From assembly GCA_937919165.1 (NCBI GenBank), contig CALFPO010000018.1, forward strand, positions 1-47,750: a DNA stretch of 47,750 bases, read 5' to 3'. Below, in pieces: positions 7,809-14,836 of this stretch. A model generated the notes under the pieces. It worked only from the letters and a program-made list of their open reading frames with translations, did no database searches and had not been told where the DNA came from. The stretch's first letter is position 1. Each line of letters opens with the position of its first letter. The translations under genes and the position numbers were made by a program. This DNA is from an uncultured Bacillota bacterium. Lineage in GTDB: Bacteria; Bacillota_I; Bacilli_A; Erysipelotrichales; Erysipelotrichaceae.

Positions 7809-8907
7809 GTATATCTCTAACCAGACTGCTTTGTCTTTTGACAAATGGGATTGTTCTTTGGTTAATCCTAAGTATCGTGGCTATAGCAATCTTAAAAAAA
7901 GTGATTTTGTAAAAGATACTGTAACAATAAATGCAGATGGAAGTATTCATTTACAATTTCTTTTTCCAAAAGCTTTATTTGTTTCGGCACTTATAAATAA
8001 AAAAGTCATTAAACTTAAACGAAGAGGAAAATATTTCTGTTGCGATGTAAATCTAGAAAATGGGATAAGTCGCATCATGTTGATGGTAAATGGGAAATTA
8101 ACTCTTTATGAGTATTTACCTATGGCTGTTATTTCTAATACTGTTTGTAATTACATAGAGATAATTGAAGAAGGGTCTTTTTATGACGAGAAAACTCCTA
8201 TCAAAGGAAGTTTAAATCATCATATTATTTATAATAATGTAAAAGAGAAAAATGATAGATTAATTGTTTACATACCTTATGAGTATTATCATAATAACAA
8301 CAAAAAATATGATGTCATCTATCTTCAACATGGATTTGGTGAAAACGAAATGGGATGGAGTCTCATTGAAAAGGTTAATGTTTTAATGGATAATATGATT
8401 TATCAAAAAAAAAGTTCGCCAAGAATTATAGTTATGGCTAATGGGTTTTTCCGCCATTTTGAAGACGATAAAGCAATATTTGAACCATATAGATTTGTTG
8501 AGTATTTAACTTCAGATATTATTCCTTATATTGAGAAGACATATCGTGTATCATCTAATCGTTATATGGCAGGTCTATCAATGGGTTCTATTCAAACATC
8601 TATGTGTGCTCTTGAGAAACCAGAGCTATTTAAAGCAATCGGTCTATTCAGTGGCTTCTTAAGTGATCCATTAACAAATCTCAACAAACATTTAAATGAT
8701 AAAAAAATAGAAGCATTTATCCAAAGCAAATGTAGGTTATTTCGTAGTATTGGAAATGACGATAAATATTTGCCTATATATTTAAGCGATGAAAAAATTA
8801 TTGAAGAAAAGAAAATTCCTTGTACATCAAAGCGCTATGAAGGTGGGCATGATCCCAATGTATGGCGACAAGCAATGATAGATTTTTTAAAGTTTATTGA
8901 GAATTAA
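7795..8907 (+). CDS. Cytoplasmic esterase, esterase D/enterochelin-esterase type
   Basis: This alpha/beta-hydrolase of 370 residues has a non-catalytic N-terminal region of about 130 residues, possibly a carbohydrate-binding or CBM48-like beta domain, as often seen in this family. The esterase core starts near IVYIPYEYYH and YDVIYLQHGFGENEMGW. The nucleophile elbow is GLSMGS (Ser near residue 263), the acid is probably in IGNDDKYL, and the His is in GGHDPNVW. Relatives hydrolyse ester bonds on sugars, feruloylated oligosaccharides or siderophores. No signal peptide is present, so it acts inside the cell. The start overlaps the end of the transporter gene. ATG codons at 7795 and 7801 are both possible; the first fits a weak GAAAG site. 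Confidence 0.75.
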   Translation: MIMTKYISNQTALSFDKWDCSLVNPKYRGYSNLKKSDFVKDTVTINADGSIHLQFLFPKALFVSALINKKVIKLKRRGKYFCCDVNLENGISRIMLMVNGKLTLYEYLPMAVISNTVCNYIEIIEEGSFYDEKTPIKGSLNHHIIYNNVKEKNDRLIVYIPYEYYHNNNKKYDVIYLQHGFGENEMGWSLIEKVNVLMDNMIYQKKSSPRIIVMANGFFRHFEDDKAIFEPYRFVEYLTSDIIPYIEKTYRVSSNRYMAGLSMGSIQTSMCALEKPELFKAIGLFSGFLSDPLTNLNKHLNDKKIEAFIQSKCRLFRSIGNDDKYLPIYLSDEKIIEEKKIPCTSKRYEGGHDPNVWRQAMIDFLKFIEN

Positions 8908-8909
8908 TT

Positions 8910-9755
8910 ATGAAATATGAGATTTATCAAATAGACAAACAAACATATCAAATCCGCTACTATTTTTTATCTGCAGCTGATGTATATTTATATCTGCTAA
9001 TTGGTGAAGATAAAACCATGTTGATTGATTGTGCCTACGCTGGAGCACCAATAAAACAAATAGTAGATTCATTAACAAACAAACCAATTTTCGTGGCATG
9101 CAGTCATGGACATTTTGATCATATTGGCTGTGCTTCTTTGTTTGAAGAAGCATATCTATCAAAAAGTGATTTTGAGGTTGCAAAACTAAATTGCGATTAT
9201 ATTGAAAATACTAAAAGAAACAAGCATATCTTAAATAAGAGACCCACTATGAAATTTCTATTGCTAAATCGTAAACTAGCAAAAGAATTAGAACAAAGTT
9301 GTCATATTGAGATGGCCAAATTTAGTGATTGGCCAGAAAGTATGAAATTTGATTTAGGTAATCGAGTAATTTCTATTCTTCCTTGTCCTGGGCACACTAA
9401 AGGGTCTGTTGTTTTCTACGATGAAACTAATGGTTATTTATTTACAGGAGATAGTATTTGTTCTAAAGGGGTATTATTGGGTTTTGAAGAATCAACTTCG
9501 TTATTAGAATATAAAGAATCAATTTTAAAGCTGAAACAGTTTTGCCAAAGAAATACAATTAAATCTATTTTCCCTGGCCATCATACCCCAATTATAGATA
9601 CATTAATGATTGATAAGTATTTAAATTTAATTGAAATGATAGGAAAAAAAGAAGTAGAAAATGTGTATGTTGATAATGGTATTTGCAGTGGCTATTGTGC
9701 CAATGATGGAGAAGTAAAAATAATATATAATTATGTCTATGGCAACAACATCTAA
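8910..9755 (+). CDS. MBL-fold metallo-hydrolase
   Basis: The 281-residue protein carries the metallo-beta-lactamase fold's metal ligands: SHGHFDHIG (HxHxDH) near residue 69, PCPGHTKGSV near residue 161 with the third His, FTGDSIC with the bridging Asp, and FPGHHTP with the last His. This set is typical of glyoxalase-II/lactonase-like hydrolases that cleave thioesters, lactones or phosphoesters. It starts 2 bases after the esterase stop and overlaps the next gene by 23 bases, so it belongs to the sugar operon. Its substrate is unknown; a lactone or an ester-derived product of the pathway is a guess. Confidence 0.75.
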   Translation: MKYEIYQIDKQTYQIRYYFLSAADVYLYLLIGEDKTMLIDCAYAGAPIKQIVDSLTNKPIFVACSHGHFDHIGCASLFEEAYLSKSDFEVAKLNCDYIENTKRNKHILNKRPTMKFLLLNRKLAKELEQSCHIEMAKFSDWPESMKFDLGNRVISILPCPGHTKGSVVFYDETNGYLFTGDSICSKGVLLGFEESTSLLEYKESILKLKQFCQRNTIKSIFPGHHTPIIDTLMIDKYLNLIEMIGKKEVENVYVDNGICSGYCANDGEVKIIYNYVYGNNI

Positions 9756-10287
9756 AGCTAAACAAGCGGTGTTTAATGCTGTGTTGGCATTATTAAAGAC
9801 TAATAGATTTGATGATATTACGGTATCAGAAATAATTGAAAAAGCGAGCATTTCTCGCACAACTTTTTATCGTTTGTTTGAAGATAAATATGATTTGTTA
9901 GATAAGTTTGCTTTTGGTATGTTAGAAAAGTTTGTAGGTTATGGCGATTTTTCAAAAAATAAATGGCGACTTTTTTGTACGGATTTTTTAAATCAATCAA
10001 TTAATTCTTCATCATTAAAAAAATTCTTTATTAATAGTGGTGACCAGTTCTTTATGACATGTAAACGTTTCTTTTTTAAATTGTTAAGTCATCGTAGTCA
10101 ACGCTGTGGTTTAGAACACGATGCAATCAAAGAAGATGAACTATCAGTTTTGTCGGCAATTCTTGTTACAGAATATTATGATTGGTTTTCTAAAGATTGT
10201 GATAAGACGGCTGATGAATTAATTGAGCACACTATATCTTTTATTCCATCACGTTATATAGAATTGTTAGAGTTAAATGATGATTAA
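9733..10287 (+). CDS. TetR/AcrR-family transcriptional regulator
   Basis: The 184-residue protein has the TetR N-terminal HTH: AVFNAVLALLKTNRFDDITV, then SEIIEKASISRTTFYRLFED with the hallmark TFYRxFxxK. The C-terminal ligand domain is divergent, as usual. The start overlaps the MBL gene and the end overlaps the GH13 gene, so the regulator sits inside the operon it probably controls, most likely as a ligand-responsive repressor. ATG codons at 9733 and 9739 are equally possible; neither has a clear ribosome site, which suggests translational coupling. No TetR-type operator was identified with confidence in the upstream region. Confidence 0.8.
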   Translation: MSMATTSKAKQAVFNAVLALLKTNRFDDITVSEIIEKASISRTTFYRLFEDKYDLLDKFAFGMLEKFVGYGDFSKNKWRLFCTDFLNQSINSSSLKKFFINSGDQFFMTCKRFFFKLLSHRSQRCGLEHDAIKEDELSVLSAILVTEYYDWFSKDCDKTADELIEHTISFIPSRYIELLELNDD

Positions 10288-11764
10288 AAATAAAATGATT
10301 TTTAATTGTTATGGCGATAGTATTGGTTCTTCATGTAAGGACCTAATTTCTTTTTTGAATCAAAATTCAATAAAATCATATTTTAATAGTATTTATCTAC
10401 TTCCAAGTGTTTTCCATTATGATATAGATCGTGGTTTTTCTATTATTGATTATGATTTGAATGAACAAATTATTAGTTTAGAAGATTTGAAAACTCTAAA
10501 AGAAATGGGCATATCACCAATTTTTGACTTTGTTTTAAATCATTTGTCTAGCAACAGTCCTCAATTTCAAGATATTATCCATAAAGGAAAACAATCCGAT
10601 TATTACAACTTTTTTGTCGATTGGAATAGTTTTTGGAGAGGCAATGGTATATTAAATGAAAATGGTGTTATAGTCCCAAATCCAGAACATTTGAATTGTT
10701 TATATAAAAGAAAAACTTGTTTACCTTGTATTAGTTTTAAAGATGATCTAGGCGAGAGCCACACTTTCTGGAACTCTTTTTATCATAGTCAGGATGATGA
10801 AACTCATTGGCTTGGTCAAATGGATTTAAATATTCAAGAACCTCTTGTGTGGAAGTTCTATCAACAAATTTTTAAGAAACTTTCAGATTATGGAGCTTTT
10901 GTTATTCGACTAGATGCCTTTCCGTGTCTTTCTAAAATTGTTGGTAGAACGAATTTCTTTAATGAACCAGAAAGTTGGGATATATTAAAGCATGTAGAAG
11001 ATTTAGCAAAATCTTATTCTTTAGAATTACTTCCAGAAGTACACAGTCCATATCAAAGCCATATATATGAAAAAATAGGGCAAAAAGGTTATTTAGTATA
11101 CGACTATTTTCTTCCTGGTTTAATACTGGACGCCTTGATTAATGAAGATGGAAGTTATCTTGAAAAGTGGGGGAATGAAATAATTACTAAAAAATTAAAT
11201 ACTATTTCAATGCTTTCCTCACATGATGGGATACCAATTAATGATCTGCATGGATTATTACCTGAATCGCGTATTAATGATTTGGAAAAATATTTAGTTG
11301 AAGAAGGTGGGCTTGTCAAAAAAATATACGGAAAAGAAAATGCGACATACCAAATTTTCACTACTTATTTTTCAGCACTTAATGAAAATGAAGATGCCAT
11401 GTTATTAGCTCGTGCTATTCAATTATTTTTCCCTGGTAACCCACAAATCTATTATTTAGATTTATTATGCGGTAAAAACAATCTTCAGAATATTGACTAT
11501 GATAGAGAAGAAAGCAAGCGTGAGATAAATCGAAGTGGTATCACATTAGATGAAGCAAATAGATTTATTAAAAGCAATTGCGTTGCTTTGCAGTTAAAAC
11601 TTATTGCTTATGTTAATGAGAATCTATTAAACCGGCAATTCGAGTGTAATATTGTATGTGAAAAATCAGTATTAAAAATTGTTTATTATAATCAAGCAAA
11701 ACAAATATGTTTTAGAGCAGATTTAAAACATAAAACATTTGAAATCAATAATAGTTCAATATAA
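10277..11764 (+). CDS. Sucrose-phosphorylase-like glycosidase (GH13 subfamily 18 type)
   Basis: The 495-residue protein follows bifidobacterial sucrose phosphorylase closely in layout. Region I is DFVLNHLSS, followed by QFQDII. VIRLDAF carries the Asp nucleophile (near residue 215), LLPEVHS carries the Glu acid/base, and SSHDGI carries the transition-state Asp in the HDGI motif typical of this subfamily. Later come YQIFTTYFSALNENED, FFPGNPQIYY and a REINR loop. Such enzymes use phosphate to split sucrose or a related alpha-glucoside, yielding glucose-1-phosphate in the cytoplasm. Relatives act on sucrose-6'-phosphate or glucosylglycerate, and the pocket loops cannot be judged here. It overlaps the TetR gene by 11 bases and closes the operon. 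Confidence 0.82.
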   Translation: MMIKNKMIFNCYGDSIGSSCKDLISFLNQNSIKSYFNSIYLLPSVFHYDIDRGFSIIDYDLNEQIISLEDLKTLKEMGISPIFDFVLNHLSSNSPQFQDIIHKGKQSDYYNFFVDWNSFWRGNGILNENGVIVPNPEHLNCLYKRKTCLPCISFKDDLGESHTFWNSFYHSQDDETHWLGQMDLNIQEPLVWKFYQQIFKKLSDYGAFVIRLDAFPCLSKIVGRTNFFNEPESWDILKHVEDLAKSYSLELLPEVHSPYQSHIYEKIGQKGYLVYDYFLPGLILDALINEDGSYLEKWGNEIITKKLNTISMLSSHDGIPINDLHGLLPESRINDLEKYLVEEGGLVKKIYGKENATYQIFTTYFSALNENEDAMLLARAIQLFFPGNPQIYYLDLLCGKNNLQNIDYDREESKREINRSGITLDEANRFIKSNCVALQLKLIAYVNENLLNRQFECNIVCEKSVLKIVYYNQAKQICFRADLKHKTFEINNSSI

Positions 11765-11774
11765 AGGATTTGTT

Positions 11775-11828
11775 ATGATTGCTGAAAATCAAACCAGAAC
11801 TTTAATCATAAATTATATGCATATGTGA
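11775..11828 (+). pseudogene. Start of a truncated gene after the sugar operon
   Basis: AAAGGA precedes an ATG by 7 bases, 10 bases after the GH13 stop, in the same style as a following operon gene. The frame (MIAENQTRTLIINYMHM) stops after 17 codons. The good translation start with an abrupt end suggests that a downstream operon member was deleted or interrupted here. It could also be a genuine tiny peptide. Confidence 0.3.
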
Positions 11829-11940
11829 GTCTTTAAGTAATTAAACAAGTTAAATATCCGCTTCAAACCACACAAAATAACATCAAAATCGTAGTTTTTT
11901 ATGAACAACAAAAGACTTAGGTTTATCTTTAGGAAACTTA

Positions 11941-11996
11941 ATACTTTTCGGACATTGAAGAGGGTTTTGCTTTAATTAATGTCTTCGAAAAAGTAT
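11941..11996. repeat. Long imperfect inverted repeat
   Basis: ATACTTTTCGGACATT at the left and AATGTCTTCGAAAAAGTAT at the right pair over about 16 positions with a 21-base loop. There is no T-run of terminator quality. It may be a hairpin of a small RNA, a bidirectional terminator or the core of a small non-autonomous element. The remaining sequence from 11,829 to 12,100 has no gene; a few CGAACG/CGTTCG words repeat near 12,000-12,070. Confidence 0.4.
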
Positions 11997-12106
11997 AGGT
12001 TTACGAACGATTTGATTATGCCTTGAATTTGCGTTCGATAATATGACCGATCATATTTACCGAACGTTCGCAAACCGCTGCTGCTTTTATGAACTGATAT
12101 TTGGGC

Positions 12107-12207
12107 TATAATCATCTTAAGAAGCGACAAAAAAGAGAAGACACACATTAAACGATAAGGATATTAATGTTCGCATCATAGTTGAATGAAATGCGGACAT
12201 TTTTTTT
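12107..12207 (+). ncRNA. Candidate small RNA or leader with strong terminator
   Basis: A TATAAT box at 12107-12112 is followed about 54 bases later by a strong terminator, which would give a transcript of roughly 90 bases with no reading frame. The terminator could also act as an attenuator for the recombinase remnant, whose ribosome site starts 5 bases after the T-run. No convincing -35 box is seen. Confidence 0.35.
12166..12207 (+). terminator. Rho-independent terminator
   Basis: AATGTTCGCAT and ATGCGGACATT form an 11-bp stem with one G-T pair and a 14-base loop, followed by a run of T residues. It ends just before a GGAGGA ribosome site, so it may work as an attenuator. Confidence 0.75.
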
Positions 12208-12223
12208 CAGGGAGGAACTATTT

Positions 12224-12370
12224 ATGGCAATTTGGGCTTATGTCCGATCAACAACTCTGGGTCAGAAGGATGCAGAGGTAAACTCCTCAATATACACGCA
12301 TATGTCGCCTGAGGCCATGAGGAAGATAGCGGATGCGGACGAGAGACTTTTCGTCAGAAAAAGCCTCTAG
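12224..12370 (+). pseudogene. Remnant of a site-specific recombinase/integrase
   Basis: GGAGGA lies 7 bases before the ATG. The first 17 codons, MAIWAYVRSTTLGQKDA, look like the N terminus of a serine recombinase (…YVRVSTxGQ…). The next stretch, SSIYTHMSPEAMRKIADADE, resembles the C-terminal tyrosine-nucleophile segment of a phage integrase. A complete enzyme of either type is several times longer, so this 48-codon frame is a chimeric scar. It lies next to the 3' end of a tRNA gene, where integrases of tRNA-targeting islands usually sit. Confidence 0.4.
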
Positions 12371-12470
12371 CGTATCACAAACGTATCACAAAGAAATACG
12401 AAAAAAGCCGATGAATATTGGAGTTTCTGCGTCAGGGGAAAGTCCTAGCGTATCGCAAACGTATCACAAA
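12371..12470. repeat. Four copies of an 11-base repeat, candidate integrase arm sites
   Basis: CGTATCACAAA occurs in tandem at 12371-12381 and 12382-12392, then as CGTATCGCAAA at 12449-12459 and CGTATCACAAA at 12460-12470. Each pair is preceded by CTAG, giving two 26-base units 78 bases apart with one mismatch. Short paired direct repeats close to a tRNA 3' end resemble the arm-type sites of lambda-family integrases. Confidence 0.5.
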
Positions 12471-12483
12471 AAAGTGGCCAATG

Positions 12484-12508
12484 AAAAAAGCCTTAAAATA
12501 AGGCTTTT
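12484..12508. terminator. Bidirectional terminator after tRNA-Asp
   Basis: AAAAGCCTTA and TAAGGCTTTT form a 10-bp stem with a 3-base loop, with A residues on the left and T residues on the right. It therefore reads as a terminator on both strands. On the minus strand it lies 11 bases after the tRNA CCA end. Confidence 0.75.
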
Positions 12509-12518
12509 CATGCAATTA

Positions 12519-12595
12519 TGGCGGTGCGTACGGGACTCGAACCCGTGATCTCCTCCGTGACAGGGAGGCACGATAACCAACTTCGCTAACGCACC
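12519..12595 (-). tRNA. tRNA-Asp (GTC anticodon), CCA encoded
   Basis: On the minus strand the acceptor arms GGTGCGT/ACGCACC close a full cloverleaf: D arm with AGTTGGTTA, anticodon stem CCTCC/GGAGG around CTGTCAC (anticodon GTC), T arm ACGGG-TTCGAGT-CCCGT, discriminator G and genomic CCA. The G discriminator is as expected for tRNA-Asp. The 3' end faces the AT-rich accessory region at lower coordinates, the usual target side for integrating elements. Confidence 0.95.
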
Positions 12596-12663
12596 ATCAT
12601 TTTTGGCTGCAATAATATTCTAAACTATTTGCGTTTCTTATTCAAGACTTTTTTGTGTAAGAC

Positions 12664-12687
12664 AAGGGCCCATTTGATGGGCCCTTT
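12664..12687. terminator. Terminator hairpin after the small membrane protein gene
   Basis: AAGGGCCCAT and ATGGGCCCTT form a perfect 10-bp stem with a 3-base loop. It lies 12 bases beyond the stop of the leftward membrane protein gene. The T-tract on the minus strand is short and mixed (CTTGTCTT), so efficiency is uncertain. Confidence 0.65.
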
Positions 12688-12698
12688 GTGTCGCATGA

Positions 12699-13412
12699 TT
12701 AGTCTGTAGCTACGGCGGTGATTCCGTCCTTCTTAGCGCAGTATGAGCAGAGCTTCGTTCTGCCTTCGGCGATGGCCTGTTCGACCGTTCCGAATGTCAA
12801 TGTATCTGTCTGATTCAGATAGCCGCAGTCTTCATGAGTGTGGTAAACCTTGCCGAATGGAGCCCAATAAACTTTTGTGCTGCCCAATGTCTGCATGGCG
12901 ATATCCTTCTGCTCTGAAGATACAGGGTTGAAGTCATAGCTTGATACGCCGCCGATCAATAGAGCGATGACAGCTGCGATGGTAGCGATGGTCTTGGTCT
13001 TCTTGTCGAGATCCTTGTTGGTGAGAAGCAGGACAATGAGCGGAATGAAGGCGAAGCAGCCAACGATGAGGCCCATGTTGTTCCACAGCCAGAATTTGGT
13101 CTTGTTTGCTTCAGATACTGGATCGATGTGGTTGGCTTTCTTCCAGAACTGCGAACCGATTACCAGGAATACCAGGTCGAGCACGAGTGCGCCGATCAGG
13201 GCATACAGTGTAGGGATGGCAGTGATGTTGATCTTGCCGAAGAGCACCAGCACAGCGACGATCTCGAAGATGATGGCGATGAGCCAGAATACTACTGCAA
13301 GGATGCGCTTAGGCTTGGCGTTGCCGACAGGCTTTGCTTCCTTGATCTTAGATTTGCTGACAGACTTGTTGGTCTCAGCTTCCACGAATTTATGTTCCTT
13401 TTTAGTGGCCAT
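12699..13412 (-). CDS. Four-TM membrane protein with C-terminal Cys/His (zinc-like) motif
   Basis: The 237-residue protein starts with a charged, lysine-rich cytoplasmic stretch of about 33 residues. Four hydrophobic segments follow: one starting RILAVVFWLIAIIF, then TLYALIGALVLDLVFLV, GLIVGCFAFIPLIVLLL and TIATIAAVIALLIGG. The last 65 residues carry YWAPFGKVYHTHEDCGYL and GRTKLCSYC. This small H-x-x-x-C plus C-x-x-C pattern is found at the end of various secreted or membrane proteins and probably binds zinc. AGGAGG precedes the ATG by 11 bases. The function is unknown, and neighbouring genes give no clue because it is transcribed alone with its own terminator. Confidence 0.7.
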   Translation of the reverse strand: MATKKEHKFVEAETNKSVSKSKIKEAKPVGNAKPKRILAVVFWLIAIIFEIVAVLVLFGKINITAIPTLYALIGALVLDLVFLVIGSQFWKKANHIDPVSEANKTKFWLWNNMGLIVGCFAFIPLIVLLLTNKDLDKKTKTIATIAAVIALLIGGVSSYDFNPVSSEQKDIAMQTLGSTKVYWAPFGKVYHTHEDCGYLNQTDTLTFGTVEQAIAEGRTKLCSYCAKKDGITAVATD

Positions 13413-13468
13413 ATATATCTATTCCTCCTATATGTTTTACTAGTTAATTGTATTACATTTCCTTTCAA

Positions 13469-14797
13469 CTATCTATATCGGTAGTTGGCTGGATATCTGT
13501 TCTTGAGAATGCCGTCCTTGACTTTGCCGAATCCTAGCGGATAGCCATCTACAGAGACTAGCGTTGTTCCTTCGACGTTGAAGTCCTTGACGTCAAGGGT
13601 TTCGCATTTTAGATACTTCAATACTCTTGGATCATCGATGTCTAGGTCGATGACATTAGAGAATTCATCTTTCTTTGATGATAGAGCCAAGGCGATGGAA
13701 GGTTCAAATCTATCATGATTTATGTCGCCTAGATAGAGTCCAGATCTGAGCATTCTTAGTCCCTTGAGATCGATATCGATAAGGGGTTCAAAGGTGTATC
13801 TGCCTTTTCTTTCGACGAATCTTCCGTTCTTGAAATCCATCTTCACATCCTTCAGGAAAGGGATATATGGGATGGATGCAATATTGTCCTTGATGTTGCG
13901 TTTGTCTGTTCTGTTTCCTTTCTGCAGCAGAGCTACGAAGTGTCCTTCACCTTTTAGTCTATGGGGATACAGCCTTAGGCAATCTTTTGTCCTTTCGCTT
14001 ATGCCATGGGCAAAGCAGCTATCTTGCGATATCGGCATCATCTTCAGTTCGGGGTGTCTGTCTAGCACATATTCAATGACCTCTTCATCTTCTTTTGGCG
14101 AGAAGGTACAGGTCGAATAGAGGATATTGCCCCCATCCTTGAGAAGAGCGACAGCCTTATCCAATATGGCTTTCTGTAGAGGGGCGTAGTAGTCGCTGCC
14201 TCTTTCCATCCATGATCTGATGAGCTCAGGTTCCTTGCGGAACATGCCTTCTCCTGAACATGGGGCATCGACCAGAATCTTATCGAAATAGCCATTGAAG
14301 CGATCGAGGTTCATGATGTCTTCAGCCATGACATAGGCATTGGCTACGCCTTGATTCTCAAGGGTTTTTAGCAGTATCTGGGCTCTTGATACCGAGATAT
14401 CGTTGGAGAAGAGCACACCGGTATTGTTCAGCTTGTTGGCAAGCTTTGAGGACTTGCCTCCGGGAGCTGCGCAGGCATCAAGCACGATGTCTCCCTCTTC
14501 GATCGGAAGCGCTTCTGCCGGCAGCATGGCGCTTGGCTCCTGGAGATAATAGAGTCCTGCATAATAGTAGGGATGCTTGGATGGCATGTCCTCTTCCTTG
14601 TAGTAGAAGCCATCGCTTGTCCATGGGATAGGCTCAAGCTCGAATGGTGCGATCTTGAGAAAATCTTCGACCGATATCTTGCCGGTATTGACTCTAAGTC
14701 CTAGAGATCTAGGACTATCAAAAGATGATATGTAGTCATCATATTCATCTTTGAGAAGTTCCTTCATTTCTGATAGATACTGTTTGGGAAGATTCAT
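13469..14797 (-). CDS. rsmF: 16S rRNA m5C methyltransferase, RsmF/YebU type
   Basis: The 442-residue protein of the NOL1/NOP2/Sun family methylates cytosine in 16S rRNA with S-adenosylmethionine. The SAM motif I is LDACAAPGGKSSKLA near residue 105. Motif IV DAPCSGEGMFRK holds one conserved Cys and motif VI YSTCTFSPKEDE the catalytic Cys. The C-terminal 150 residues match the RsmF-type RNA-binding extension (FVALLQKGN, then a PUA-like region ending RYPANYRYR). There is no ribosome site before the ATG. Instead a GATAAT/TAATAT -10 box ends about 8 bases before it, so the mRNA may be leaderless. It is divergent from comFA across only 39 bases. Confidence 0.9.
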   Translation of the reverse strand: MNLPKQYLSEMKELLKDEYDDYISSFDSPRSLGLRVNTGKISVEDFLKIAPFELEPIPWTSDGFYYKEEDMPSKHPYYYAGLYYLQEPSAMLPAEALPIEEGDIVLDACAAPGGKSSKLANKLNNTGVLFSNDISVSRAQILLKTLENQGVANAYVMAEDIMNLDRFNGYFDKILVDAPCSGEGMFRKEPELIRSWMERGSDYYAPLQKAILDKAVALLKDGGNILYSTCTFSPKEDEEVIEYVLDRHPELKMMPISQDSCFAHGISERTKDCLRLYPHRLKGEGHFVALLQKGNRTDKRNIKDNIASIPYIPFLKDVKMDFKNGRFVERKGRYTFEPLIDIDLKGLRMLRSGLYLGDINHDRFEPSIALALSSKKDEFSNVIDLDIDDPRVLKYLKCETLDVKDFNVEGTTLVSVDGYPLGFGKVKDGILKNRYPANYRYR

Positions 14798-14836
14798 AGA
14801 TTAATATTATCACGGAATATTTCAGGAATTTGGCGT
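14798..14836. promoter_or_regulatory. Divergent promoter region between rsmF and comFA
   Basis: The 39-base gap holds a minus-strand GATAAT at 14811-14806 for rsmF and an AT-rich TAATATTAT that could serve as the plus-strand -10. AGGAA at 14824-14828 is the ribosome site for the TTG start of comFA. No clear -35 boxes were found. Confidence 0.35.

Noticed and set aside
12371..12470. Short direct repeats considered as a CRISPR array
   Set aside because: The repeat is only 11 bases, occurs in tandem pairs, and there are no regular spacers or cas genes.
12743..13484. Plus-strand open frames of 62, 158 and 118 codons
   Set aside because: They lie antisense to the membrane protein gene, lack ribosome sites and have no domain-like pattern.
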